Shown piece after piece: positions 17,621-26,344 of a stretch of DNA of 45,166 nucleotides. Origin of the DNA: an uncultured Pelagibacteraceae bacterium. GTDB taxonomy: Bacteria; Pseudomonadota; Alphaproteobacteria; Pelagibacterales; Pelagibacteraceae. The notes beneath the pieces were generated by a model. That model searched no databases, had not been told where the DNA came from, and saw only the letters and a list, made by a program, of their open reading frames with translations. Every line of letters starts with the position of its first letter. Within the stretch, counting starts at the first letter, position 1. A program made the translations under genes and the position numbers. Location of the stretch: contig CACENP010000010.1 of the NCBI GenBank assembly GCA_902560815.1, forward strand, positions 1-45,166, given 5' to 3'.

Positions 17621-17652
17621 TTGTTTCCTTTATATATTTTTTACCATTTAAT

Positions 17653-18489
17653 TTATTTTTTTGCCAATTTTGTTTTTTCGTTTTCTAAAATCTTTTGTTT
17701 TGCTATTAAATCTGAAAATGTTTCTTGTTGTTGAAGCCAATTATCATAGTCCTGTTTATCTTGCACTTCTACTCCACCTCTCATAGCATAATGTCCAACT
17801 CCACAATATTCAGCACACAAAACTTCAAACTCACCAGTTTTATTAGGCTCAAACCAATAATAGGTTACAATACCTGGAACTGCATCCATTTTTGCTCTAA
17901 ATTGAGGAACATACCAGTTATGAAGCACATCAACTGATCTCAATAATATTTTAACTGGTCTATTGTTTTCTAAATTTATTACATCACTTTGAATCATTAC
18001 ATCGTCATTTCCAAATGGGTCATCTAAATTAATTCCAAATGGATTATCATCATTTATATTGACTACTTTTGTGGTTCCTAATTTTCCATCTGCACCTGGT
18101 AATCTATATTGCCATCCCCATTGCCAAGCCATTACATCTATTTCAATTGCATTTTTTGGAACGTTAACATACTGATTCCAAATAATTAGTCCTGGAGCTA
18201 AAAGTGCAGCCACACCCAATGTTGTTGCCCATGTAAGTATTTTTTCTAATTTTTTATCTTCGGGTTTGTATTCAGCTTTTCTTTCTTTTTTATAAGAAAA
18301 TTTAAAAACGCAGTAAACCATAAAAAGACAAACAGCGATAAAAACTCCTCCACCAATCCAGAATGTTAAAGTAATAGTATCATCCATTCCTCCCCAGTTT
18401 GAAGCAACGTCTGTCCAATACCATGGTGTAAAAATATGGAACAATACTGATCCAAGAATAACTAGAAAGAATATAATACCTACGTGCAT
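17653..18489 (-). CDS. coxB: Cytochrome c oxidase subunit II
   Basis: The electron-entry subunit, 278 residues. It has two N-terminal helices, then a cupredoxin domain exposed to the periplasm. The Cu-A ligands are C225, C229, H233 and M236 in 'CAEYCGVGHYAM', with an earlier His in 'VLHNWYVP'. No cytochrome c domain is fused at the C-terminus, so a soluble or membrane cytochrome c must be the donor. It is the first gene of the minus-strand cox operon. Confidence 0.97.
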   Translation of the reverse strand: MHVGIIFFLVILGSVLFHIFTPWYWTDVASNWGGMDDTITLTFWIGGGVFIAVCLFMVYCVFKFSYKKERKAEYKPEDKKLEKILTWATTLGVAALLAPGLIIWNQYVNVPKNAIEIDVMAWQWGWQYRLPGADGKLGTTKVVNINDDNPFGINLDDPFGNDDVMIQSDVINLENNRPVKILLRSVDVLHNWYVPQFRAKMDAVPGIVTYYWFEPNKTGEFEVLCAEYCGVGHYAMRGGVEVQDKQDYDNWLQQQETFSDLIAKQKILENEKTKLAKK

Positions 18490-18526
18490 AACAGCCTATA
18501 TAGAATAAATATCATATAAAAACCTA

Positions 18527-18552
18527 TGACAAAATGTCTTAAGAATCTGTCA
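18527..18552. promoter_or_regulatory. Inverted repeat in the divergent coxB / small-protein gap
   Basis: TGACA (18527-18531) and TGTCA (18548-18552) form an inverted repeat around CTTAAG, and the left arm is also part of a smaller palindrome GACA-AAA-TGTC (18528-18538). Read on the minus strand the right arm gives a perfect TTGACA, a good -35 for the cox operon, though the matching -10 is weak. The 88-base gap must hold both divergent promoters. Confidence 0.35.
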
Positions 18553-18577
18553 AAATATCAAATATAACGTTGATTAT

Positions 18578-18769
18578 ATGCTAGGAAAAATTGAAATTTT
18601 AGCTGTTATTCTAATACTGGTTTTATTATTTTATTTTGTCATTTCTTTAGGTGCTGGGGCATTCTCAAAAAAAGAAACTAATTCAAGAACAAAAAAATAT
18701 TTAAAGTCAGTAAATATATTGCTGTCTATAATTGCAGTTGTTGGGGCTATACTAGTTTTATTTTTATAA
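18578..18769 (+). CDS. Small two-helix membrane protein, possibly HIG1-like
   Basis: A 63-residue protein with helix 1 at about 5-28, a short basic loop 'FSKKETNSRTKKYLKS' and helix 2 at about 44-62. This hairpin shape, with a basic matrix-side loop, resembles the 'twin transmembrane' HIG1-type proteins found near cytochrome oxidase genes in alphaproteobacteria, but the sequence match I can see is weak. It is divergent from the cox operon and convergent with the subunit-III-like gene 6 bases away. Confidence 0.6.
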   Translation: MLGKIEILAVILILVLLFYFVISLGAGAFSKKETNSRTKKYLKSVNILLSIIAVVGAILVLFL

Positions 18770-18775
18770 TTTTTT

Positions 18776-19456
18776 TTAAGAAATTAAAGATTTACACCAA
18801 GCTATAACTGAATCGTTATAAATAAACATAATTGCAAAAAATACTAACCAAACAATAAATAAAAATAACCAGTAGAGAGATAGTGCTTGTAGGTTGCTTG
18901 TCTCTTTATTGTAATCTCTCTCTTTCAATTTAAAAATTCTCGAACTTATTTTGCCCCAAAAAAACAAACCACCCAACAAATGTAAACCGTGCAATGCCGT
19001 AAAGATATAGTAGGAAGAAAAATAATTATTTGTTGAAACAAAATGACCTTGTTTCATTAATTGATACCAAAGTATAATTTGTAAAAATAAAAATAAATAA
19101 CTTAAAGCCCCAACAATAACTATATTATTTTTTATTTTATTGGTTAAATTATTCTTTAAATCTTTACTTATTTTATTAAAAAAATAAGTAACAAAGATTA
19201 AAACTAAAGTATTAATCCACAGCAACTTATTTTTCAAAATTAATGTTGTATCTTGTTCTGGAGGTATCGAATAAAGATAAGCAGTAAAAATTAAGCTAAA
19301 TATCGCAGTACTTATTCCGAATATTATAATCACCGCTGACATTTGATTAGTAACACCGAAAGTTTTTCCTACATGCTTATTATCAATTAAAGCCTGGCTT
19401 TCTTCCCAAGGTTTTTCTAAAAGTGTGCCAAATAGTTTCTTTATAATAGAGGTCAT
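18776..19456 (-). CDS. Second heme-copper oxidase subunit III-like protein
   Basis: A 226-residue protein with seven helices. The 'ALHGLHLLGGLFFWG' segment matches the conserved helix of subunit III, and the last helices ('LYWLFLFIVWLVFF') fit the family C-terminus. The soluble N-terminus 'KKLFGTLLEKPWEES' is unlike coxC of this window. It has no partner subunit I beside it, so it may be an alternative or assembly-related subunit III of the same oxidase. It is divergent from the SCO1 gene, with only 36 bases between them. Confidence 0.85.
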   Translation of the reverse strand: MTSIIKKLFGTLLEKPWEESQALIDNKHVGKTFGVTNQMSAVIIIFGISTAIFSLIFTAYLYSIPPEQDTTLILKNKLLWINTLVLIFVTYFFNKISKDLKNNLTNKIKNNIVIVGALSYLFLFLQIILWYQLMKQGHFVSTNNYFSSYYIFTALHGLHLLGGLFFWGKISSRIFKLKERDYNKETSNLQALSLYWLFLFIVWLVFFAIMFIYNDSVIAWCKSLIS

Positions 19457-19492
19457 GATATTTATATAGTTAGTATATATTATTTTGCAACA

Positions 19493-20083
19493 ATGAATTT
19501 AAAAACTTCAATAACAATTATTATAGGTTGTTTAATTATTTTTCTATTTGTTATGTTGCCTATATTCTTATCCATAGAAAAAAAAGAAAATGAATTTGTT
19601 AAAAAATTTCAAGGATCTTCTTTTTCATTAAATGATGTAAATAATGATATTATAACAGAATCTTCTTTTGAAGGACCTTTGACCGCAGTTTTTTTTGGTT
19701 TTACAAATTGTCCAGATGTATGTCCAATGACACTAAATAATTTAGACTTGGCCATAAAAAATTTAGATCAAGAAAAGAAAGATAAATTTAAAGTTTTTTT
19801 TGTTAGTATAGATCCTGAAAGAGATAGCCCTCAAGTTATAAAAGATTATTTAAATTCATTTGAGAATAAAATTCATGGAATTACTGGAGATCCAAAAAAA
19901 GTATTTCTTATGTCAAAATCTTGGGGAGTTCTTTCTGAAAAAATTTTTACTGAAGATGGTAACTATTTAATAAATCATAGCTCATCTATTATTTTATTAA
20001 AAGATGGAAAATATCTTAGTAGAATCAGTCATCATGCGGACTACGAAGATATTTTTAAAAGTATAAATAAATATTTAAGATAA
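19493..20083 (+). CDS. SCO1/SenC copper chaperone for cytochrome oxidase
   Basis: A 196-residue thioredoxin-fold protein anchored by an N-terminal helix (about 6-27). The copper ligands are present: C73 and C77 in 'NCPDVCPMT' and H162 in 'LINHSSSI'. SCO proteins deliver copper to, or reduce, the Cu-A site of subunit II. Its position beside the oxidase genes agrees with this. Its last 9 bases overlap the end of rsmE on the other strand. Confidence 0.93.
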   Translation: MNLKTSITIIIGCLIIFLFVMLPIFLSIEKKENEFVKKFQGSSFSLNDVNNDIITESSFEGPLTAVFFGFTNCPDVCPMTLNNLDLAIKNLDQEKKDKFKVFFVSIDPERDSPQVIKDYLNSFENKIHGITGDPKKVFLMSKSWGVLSEKIFTEDGNYLINHSSSIILLKDGKYLSRISHHADYEDIFKSINKYLR

Positions 20084-20776
20084 TAAATTAAAACTTATTA
20101 TTGATATCATTGAAATTGCAGCTGTTTCTGATCTTAAAATATTATCATTTATTTTAAGTGGAAGTATATTTCTTAATTTTAAAATATTCTCTCTTTCTTT
20201 TATTGAAAAATCTCCTTCTGGTCCTATCAGTATACATAGTGGATCTTTATCTTTAAAATCTATTTTTTTATTGTCCGTGTTTAAATCTCCAAAAATTATA
20301 TTTGTATTTTGATTTGATTTTAAAAAAGTATCTAGTTTTGTAAGTTTATCTAAAGATGGAACTTTTAATCTATTGCTCTGTTCAGATGCTTCGATAATAA
20401 TTTTATTAATTCTCTTTTCATTTAATTTTCTAACTATTGTTCTTTCCGTCAGTACTGGAATAAATCTCGTCACTCCAATTTCGGTTGCTTTTTGTATCAT
20501 TAAATTTAAGTAATTTAATTTAATTGGTGCAAATGCTAGCCAAATTTCTTTTTCATTACTCGCTGATCTTAATTTTTTTATAATTAAAAATTCAACAATC
20601 CCTTTGACTATATTTTGCACTTTTGCTTCCCATTCTCCGCTTTGATTAAATAAAGAGAAACTTTGACCTACATTTATTCTCATTACTTTTGATAAATAAT
20701 GTGATTGGGTTTTGTCTAATTTAGAATTAAAATTTAATGATAAACTTTTTTCAAAAAATAATCTAATATTGCTCAT
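20075..20776 (-). CDS. rsmE: 16S rRNA (uracil(1498)-N(3))-methyltransferase
   Basis: A SPOUT-class methyltransferase of 233 residues. The C-terminal knot shows 'LIGPEGDFSIKE' and 'LRSETAAISMISI', the RsmE signature, and an N-terminal PUA-like domain contains 'HYLSKVMR'. It methylates U1498 in the small-subunit decoding region. It is convergent with the SCO1 gene and divergent from the HAD gene, with only 16 bases between start codons, so its promoter must overlap that neighbouring gene. Confidence 0.93.
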   Translation of the reverse strand: MSNIRLFFEKSLSLNFNSKLDKTQSHYLSKVMRINVGQSFSLFNQSGEWEAKVQNIVKGIVEFLIIKKLRSASNEKEIWLAFAPIKLNYLNLMIQKATEIGVTRFIPVLTERTIVRKLNEKRINKIIIEASEQSNRLKVPSLDKLTKLDTFLKSNQNTNIIFGDLNTDNKKIDFKDKDPLCILIGPEGDFSIKERENILKLRNILPLKINDNILRSETAAISMISIISFNLLS

Positions 20777-20792
20777 ATATACAAGTTAATTT

Positions 20793-21455
20793 ATGAAAAA
20801 TATTAAAGCAATCATATTTGATGCATATGGCACACTATTTGATGTCAATTCAGCAGCAGAGAAATGTAAAGATAAAATTGGAGATAAGTGGGAAGGTTTT
20901 GCAAATTACTGGAGAACAACTCAACTAGAGTATACTTGGTTAAGAACCTTAATGAATAAACATGAGGATTTTTGGAAAGTAACAGAGGATAGTTTAGATA
21001 AATCTATGCAAATTTTTAAAATAGATCCGTCGATGAAAAATGAATTATTAAACCTTTACAAAGTTCTATCTACTTTTTCAGAAGTAAAAGGGGTTTTAAA
21101 TGAACTTAAAAAAAAAAATTATAAGCTGGCTATCCTTTCTAATGGAACGCCATCTTTATTAAATGAATTAGTTAAAAGCAATAATTTAGATAATATTTTT
21201 AATGATATTTTTTCGATTGAAGAAGTTAAAGTTTATAAACCACATCCAAAAGTTTACAATATTCCAATTGAAAAATACCAAATACAAAAAAATGAAGTTG
21301 CATATTTAAGTGCAAATACTTGGGATGTATCTGCTAGTGGAAATTATGGTTTCAATCCTGTCTGGGTAAATAGAAAAAATAGTATTTTTGATAAATTAGA
21401 TTATGTGCCAAAATATCAAATTGAAAATCTTACTAAATTGATTGATATAATTTAA
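20793..21455 (+). CDS. Haloacid dehalogenase type II, HAD superfamily
   Basis: A 220-residue HAD hydrolase. The nucleophile is D10 in 'IIFDAYGTLFD'. 'LAILSNGTPSLL' carries the motif II Ser, a Lys follows in 'VKVYKPHPKVY', and 'SANTWDVSASGNYGF' replaces the acidic motif IV with the Asn/Asp arrangement of (S)-2-haloacid dehalogenases. The family hydrolyses 2-haloacids, but the actual substrate in a marine cell is unknown. It is followed by pirin and a quinone reductase on the same strand. Confidence 0.88.
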   Translation: MKNIKAIIFDAYGTLFDVNSAAEKCKDKIGDKWEGFANYWRTTQLEYTWLRTLMNKHEDFWKVTEDSLDKSMQIFKIDPSMKNELLNLYKVLSTFSEVKGVLNELKKKNYKLAILSNGTPSLLNELVKSNNLDNIFNDIFSIEEVKVYKPHPKVYNIPIEKYQIQKNEVAYLSANTWDVSASGNYGFNPVWVNRKNSIFDKLDYVPKYQIENLTKLIDII

Positions 21456-21475
21456 TTAAACTTATTCATTTATTT

Positions 21476-22312
21476 ATGAAAAATATTGAAGTAAAAAAAA
21501 TTATAAAACCAGTCATAGCTTCTGACGGAGCAGGGGTAAAATTAAAAAGAAGTATAGGTGTTGAGCCAAATTACTTTGATCCTTTTTTAATGTTAGATGA
21601 ATTTGGATCAGATAATAAAGACGATTACATTGGAGGCTTTCCTGCTCACCCTCATAGAGGAATCGAGACAGTAACTTATATGCTTCAAGGTGAATTTGAA
21701 CATGAAGATAGTACTGGTGCTAAAGGCAAAATGTCTTCTGGTGATGTCCAATGGATGAAAACTGGTAGTGGTATAATTCATTCTGAAATGCCTGCAATGT
21801 CTGAGGGTCGACTTCATGGATTTCAACTATGGATTAATATGCCTGCTAAATTAAAGATGAGCAAACCTGATTATATCTTTATTGACTCTGATAAAATGAG
21901 TATCCATTTAGATGATAGCAAAAAAGTAAAAGTTATTGCTGGAAAATTTGAAAAAGCAGAGGGTACTGTTAAAGGCCATAACGTTGAACCTGTGTATTTT
22001 GATGTTGAATTAAATAAAGATAAAGAATTTATTTTTAAACTACCGTCAACTCACAACACATTTATTTATTTAATAAATGGAGAAATAGAAATTGGTGCAA
22101 TAAAGCATGATCAGGTTAAAGATAGTACTTTAATATTACTAAAAAAAGGAGAGAATTTAAATGTAAGGGCTAAATCAAATTCAAAATTTCTAGTAATTTC
22201 TGGAAAACCAATCAATGAAGAAATTGCAAGAGGAGGACCATTTGTAATGAATACTAAAGCAGAGATCTTGCAAGCAGTTCAAGATTATCATAATGGTGTA
22301 TTTGTAAAATAA
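21476..22312 (+). CDS. Pirin family protein
   Basis: A bicupin of 278 residues. The N-terminal cupin has the metal-binding histidines H58 and H60 in 'AHPHRGIET', a further His in 'GSGIIHSE' (about 102) and a conserved Glu in 'SEMP'. Pirins bind iron and some oxidise quercetin or act as redox sensors; no specific role can be given here. Its stop overlaps the next start by one base. Confidence 0.93.
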   Translation: MKNIEVKKIIKPVIASDGAGVKLKRSIGVEPNYFDPFLMLDEFGSDNKDDYIGGFPAHPHRGIETVTYMLQGEFEHEDSTGAKGKMSSGDVQWMKTGSGIIHSEMPAMSEGRLHGFQLWINMPAKLKMSKPDYIFIDSDKMSIHLDDSKKVKVIAGKFEKAEGTVKGHNVEPVYFDVELNKDKEFIFKLPSTHNTFIYLINGEIEIGAIKHDQVKDSTLILLKKGENLNVRAKSNSKFLVISGKPINEEIARGGPFVMNTKAEILQAVQDYHNGVFVK

Positions 22313-23286
22313 TGAAAGCTGCAATAATTAATAAAACAGGTGGACCAGAAGTAATAGAATTAAAAGATATTATTTTAGAAAAACCAAGTGAAGATGAAGT
22401 TACAATTGAACAAAAAGCAATTGGTTTAAACTATATTGATACTTATCATAGATCTGGTCTTTATCCTTTAAAACTACCAATAGGATTAGGTCTTGAAGGT
22501 GCGGGTATAATTACTGATGTTGGGTCTAATGTTAAAAGTTTCAAAGCTGGAGAAAAAGTAGCATACGCTGCGATACCTTTAGGTTCTTATTCAACACATA
22601 GAAATTTTCCTGCTAGTAAACTTGTTAAAATACCTGATGGAGTTGATTTTGAAGTAGCAGCAACCTTGATGACAAAAGGTTTAACTACTTATTATCTTTT
22701 ACATCAAACTTATAAAGTTAAATCAGGTGACACTGTTTTGTTTCATGCGGCCGCAGGTGGCGTAGGACAAATCTTTGGTCAATGGGCAAAAAGTTTAGGA
22801 TGTAATATAATTGGAACAGTTGGGTCAGAAGAAAAAATTGAAGTTGCAAAAAAATGTGGATACGACCATGTAATAAATTATTCTAAAGATAATTTTGCAA
22901 CTAAAGTAAAAGAATTAACTGATGGCAAAGGTGTTCCGGTTGTTTATGATGGTGTTGGTAAAGATACTCTAGAAGGTTCATTGGAATGTTTGAAGGTGAG
23001 AGGAATGATGGTTTCATTTGGAAATGCTTCAGGGCCTCTTTCAGATATTAATGTACCTAAGATGTTGCAACCAAAAGGTTTGTTTTTTGTAAGACCTTCA
23101 ATGCAACAATATTTAAGCACTAAAGAAGAGCTAGATGAAGCTGCATCAACCATGTTTGAAAAAATTAAATCTGGAAAAGTAAAAATTGAAATTTTTAAAA
23201 AATATAAATTAGAAGATATTGTTCAGGCCCACAAAGATTTAGAAGGTAGGAAAATTTTAGGTCCAGCAGTAATTATTCCCAGTTAG
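22312..23286 (+). CDS. NADPH:quinone oxidoreductase, zinc-independent MDR family
   Basis: A 324-residue medium-chain dehydrogenase of the quinone reductase type. It has an N-terminal GroES-like domain ('GLNYIDTYHRSGLY', 'GLGLEGAG') and a Rossmann domain with 'AAAGGVGQIFGQWAK'. The zinc ligands of alcohol dehydrogenases are absent. It probably reduces quinones or enones with NADPH. It is coupled to pirin by a 1-base overlap, and its end overlaps the opposing DUF2721 gene by 4 bases. Confidence 0.92.
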   Translation: MKAAIINKTGGPEVIELKDIILEKPSEDEVTIEQKAIGLNYIDTYHRSGLYPLKLPIGLGLEGAGIITDVGSNVKSFKAGEKVAYAAIPLGSYSTHRNFPASKLVKIPDGVDFEVAATLMTKGLTTYYLLHQTYKVKSGDTVLFHAAAGGVGQIFGQWAKSLGCNIIGTVGSEEKIEVAKKCGYDHVINYSKDNFATKVKELTDGKGVPVVYDGVGKDTLEGSLECLKVRGMMVSFGNASGPLSDINVPKMLQPKGLFFVRPSMQQYLSTKEELDEAASTMFEKIKSGKVKIEIFKKYKLEDIVQAHKDLEGRKILGPAVIIPS

Positions 23287-23687
23287 TCTATTTCAACATC
23301 CATATCAGACATGTGTAGCCTTAGAGCATTTGTTGATATTTGAATTTCTCTAATAAAAAATATTATTGAGATTATCATTGATAAACAGCATGAGCCAAAA
23401 ATTATTCTAGCTAAAAAAACCTCATCCAAATAAAGAGCAAAAACTGTTAACATATTAAATAGAAACCCAAATGAAGCAAACATTATTGTCCATCTTATAA
23501 TTGTAATTCTGCTACTTAAATTTATAAACTGCTTTTTCCATTCTGGTGGTATATGCTTCTCATAAACATGCTCATCATGAAGCTCTCTAATAAGCTTACT
23601 TAAAGTATGAAATCTGTTGCTATAAACACTCATAAGCAAAGGTATTGCTGGGAACATTAGGGCTGTAACAGTGTAATCTATATTCAT
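23283..23687 (-). CDS. DUF2721 family membrane protein
   Basis: A 134-residue protein with three helices: one at the N-terminus ('ALMFPAIPLLMSVYSNRF'), then a basic/acidic cytoplasmic part 'LIRELHDEHVYE', then two more helices. This matches DUF2721, whose function is unknown. It converges on the quinone reductase gene, and its start is 51 bases from the ubiA start on the other strand, so the two share a short divergent promoter region. Confidence 0.82.
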   Translation of the reverse strand: MNIDYTVTALMFPAIPLLMSVYSNRFHTLSKLIRELHDEHVYEKHIPPEWKKQFINLSSRITIIRWTIMFASFGFLFNMLTVFALYLDEVFLARIIFGSCCLSMIISIIFFIREIQISTNALRLHMSDMDVEID

Positions 23688-23738
23688 GCGAATCAGTTTG
23701 ATTATGAATCCAGGCTTTGTTATTTACAAGAAAATTAA

Positions 23739-24602
23739 ATGGAAAATCTTAAATTATTTATTCAACTAACAAGATTAGACAGACCTATCGGTTATATGTT
23801 GTTATTCTGGCCTTGTTTATGGGGACTTACAATTGGATATGATTTTGAAAGAAATTTAAATACATATTTTTTTTATTTAATATTATTTTTTCTAGGTTCA
23901 GTTTTAATGAGATCGGCAGGATGCATAGTAAATGATATGGCTGATAGAAATTATGATAAAAAAGTTTTAAGAACAAAAAATAGACCTATAGCTTCAGGAA
24001 AAATTTCAATTATATTAGCTTTTTTTTATGCATCATTTCTATGTTTGTTGGCATTAGTAGTTTTATTACAATTCAATAAATTAACTGTATATTTTGCTTT
24101 GGCCTCAATGCCACTCGCTTTTACGTACCCTTATATGAAAAGGCTAACTTATTGGCCTCAACTTTTTTTAGGAATTACATTTAATTACGGGTTACTACTA
24201 GGATGGATATCAGTTCAAGAAAATTTAACTTTAGAGCCAATTATATTTTATGTTGGAGCCATATTTTGGACACTAGGTTATGACACGATTTATGGATACC
24301 AGGATATTAAAGATGATGAAATAATTGGAGTAAAATCAACCTCTATAAAATTTAAAAATAACCCAAAAAAATTTCTTTCGTTATGCTACGTGATAACTTT
24401 AATTTCTATAATAATAATTGGAATGTTGATGAATTTAAATAATTCTTATTTCTTATTTTTGATACTTCCCGCTATGCACTTATTTTTTCAAATAAAAACA
24501 TTAAATATCAAGGATGATAATTCCTGTTTAAAAGTTTTTAAATCAAATAATATGCTGGGTTTAATAATATTTATAAATTTACTAATAGGAAAACAAATAT
24601 AG
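23739..24602 (+). CDS. ubiA: 4-hydroxybenzoate polyprenyltransferase
   Basis: A membrane prenyltransferase of 287 residues that attaches the polyprenyl tail in ubiquinone synthesis. It starts with 'LTRLDRPIGYMLLFWPCLWG', typical of UbiA. The two Asp-rich motifs are 'NDMADRNYDKKV' (about 66-77) and 'YQDIKDDEIIGVKS'. It leads a plus-strand run with the lipid A genes, 2 bases before msbA. The quinone made would feed the respiratory chain upstream of the cox oxidase. Confidence 0.95.
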   Translation: MENLKLFIQLTRLDRPIGYMLLFWPCLWGLTIGYDFERNLNTYFFYLILFFLGSVLMRSAGCIVNDMADRNYDKKVLRTKNRPIASGKISIILAFFYASFLCLLALVVLLQFNKLTVYFALASMPLAFTYPYMKRLTYWPQLFLGITFNYGLLLGWISVQENLTLEPIIFYVGAIFWTLGYDTIYGYQDIKDDEIIGVKSTSIKFKNNPKKFLSLCYVITLISIIIIGMLMNLNNSYFLFLILPAMHLFFQIKTLNIKDDNSCLKVFKSNNMLGLIIFINLLIGKQI

Positions 24603-24604
24603 AT

Positions 24605-26344
24605 ATGAATAATTTAGATATTATAAAAAGACTTTACAATGATTATACAAAAAAATTTTTACCAAAAATATTATTATCAGTATTTTTTTCTTTAATCGTT
24701 GCGGCAAGTACTGCATCCATTGCTTGGCTTCTTGATCCCGCAATAAAAAAAATATTTATTGATAAAGATCAATCATTAATATATTTGATACCACTCGCAA
24801 TTATACTGGCTTTTTCTTTAAAAGGTGCCTCTCTTTATTTCGCAAAAACAATTTTGATAAAAGTCGGACAAGAAATAACTAAACTTATACAGCTTAAAAT
24901 CATGAAATCTTTAATTAAGGCTGATAGTGAAGCAATAGATAAAAAACACTCGGGAAAATTTATTTCTCATTTAACTTTTGATGTTGGAATGATTACAAAA
25001 TTAGTTAGTACTGTGATTTTAAATTTAACTAAAGACAGTCTAACTCTTGTAGGTCTTGTTGGAGTAATGTTTTACCAAAATTGGAAACTAGCGATTTTTG
25101 CAATTATAATGATACCTCTTGCTTCAATCGCAGCAAGGTCTTTAGGAAAAAGAATTGGAAAAGTTACAATTGAGGCGGCAGATAGAACTGGTGCTTTAAC
25201 TTCTTATCTTCTTGAAATATTTAAAAACCATAAAATAATTAAAATTTTTCAAAAAGAAACTTATGAATTTAAAAGAACAGAGCACTTTATAAATGAACTT
25301 AAGAATAAAGTGATTAAAATAGAGACAGTGCTTGTCAGAGCTTCTCCAATTATGGAAAGTTTAACGGGTATAATGATAGCTGGATTAATTTTTTATTCTG
25401 GAAAATTAATATTAAAAGAAGAACTTGATATTAACAATTTTTTCTCATTTTTAGCTGCAATGATGTTGGCTTACCAGCCTGTTCGTTCTTTAGCTACACT
25501 TAATATGGGGCTAAACCAAGGTATACAATCAGCAAGAAGAGTTTTGCCTATTATAGACTTTGAAAATAAAATTAAGGAAAAAGAAAATTCTACAGATTTA
25601 AATTTAACAAAAGCAGAAATAAATTTTTTAAATGTTGATTTTAAATATAATGAAGAAGATAAAAAAGTACTTAACTCAATAAATTTAAATATCTCAGGAG
25701 GAGAAATGACTTCGCTAGTTGGACATAGTGGAGCTGGAAAATCCTCTATATTGAATTTAATTCCAAGATTTTACGACTGTAATAATGGAGATATAAAAAT
25801 AGATAACCAATCAATTTATGACTTAAAAATTGACTCTTTAAGATCAAGCATTTCACTAGTTAACCAAGATGTAACTTTATTTGATGATACAATTAAAAAT
25901 AATATCGCTTACGCAAAACTTGATGCCACAGATGAGGAAATTTTCCAGGCAGCAAAACTATCTTTCTGTGATGAATTCATAAATAAATTGCCTAATAAAT
26001 TTGACACTTTTATAGGTGAAAATGGTTACAGATTGTCTGGCGGAGAAAAGCAAAGACTTTCTATTGCAAGAGCAATGCTAAAAAAAAGTAAGATAATTTT
26101 ATTAGATGAAGCCACCTCATCTTTAGATGCGGAAACTGAAAGTAAAATACAAGAAGCTATAAACTTGCTTACTAAAGATAGAACTACTTTGGTAATAGCT
26201 CATCGGCTATCGACTATCATGAACTCCAAAAAAATATATGTTGTAGATGAAGGAAAAATTGTAGCTCAAGGTACACACAAAGAACTATTAGAAAAATCTG
26301 TAACTTATAAAAACTTTTATGAAAAGCAATTAAGAAAAGATTAA
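24605..26344 (+). CDS. msbA: Lipid A/phospholipid flippase ABC transporter
   Basis: A half-size ABC exporter of 579 residues: six membrane helices in residues 1-310, then a nucleotide-binding domain. Walker A is GHSGAGKS (373-380), the signature LSGGEKQR (477-484), and Walker B ends in D501-E502. The first-place neighbours waaA, lpxK and lpxL make lipid A-Kdo transport the likely role. It overlaps waaA by one base. Confidence 0.92.
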   Translation: MNNLDIIKRLYNDYTKKFLPKILLSVFFSLIVAASTASIAWLLDPAIKKIFIDKDQSLIYLIPLAIILAFSLKGASLYFAKTILIKVGQEITKLIQLKIMKSLIKADSEAIDKKHSGKFISHLTFDVGMITKLVSTVILNLTKDSLTLVGLVGVMFYQNWKLAIFAIIMIPLASIAARSLGKRIGKVTIEAADRTGALTSYLLEIFKNHKIIKIFQKETYEFKRTEHFINELKNKVIKIETVLVRASPIMESLTGIMIAGLIFYSGKLILKEELDINNFFSFLAAMMLAYQPVRSLATLNMGLNQGIQSARRVLPIIDFENKIKEKENSTDLNLTKAEINFLNVDFKYNEEDKKVLNSINLNISGGEMTSLVGHSGAGKSSILNLIPRFYDCNNGDIKIDNQSIYDLKIDSLRSSISLVNQDVTLFDDTIKNNIAYAKLDATDEEIFQAAKLSFCDEFINKLPNKFDTFIGENGYRLSGGEKQRLSIARAMLKKSKIILLDEATSSLDAETESKIQEAINLLTKDRTTLVIAHRLSTIMNSKKIYVVDEGKIVAQGTHKELLEKSVTYKNFYEKQLRKD

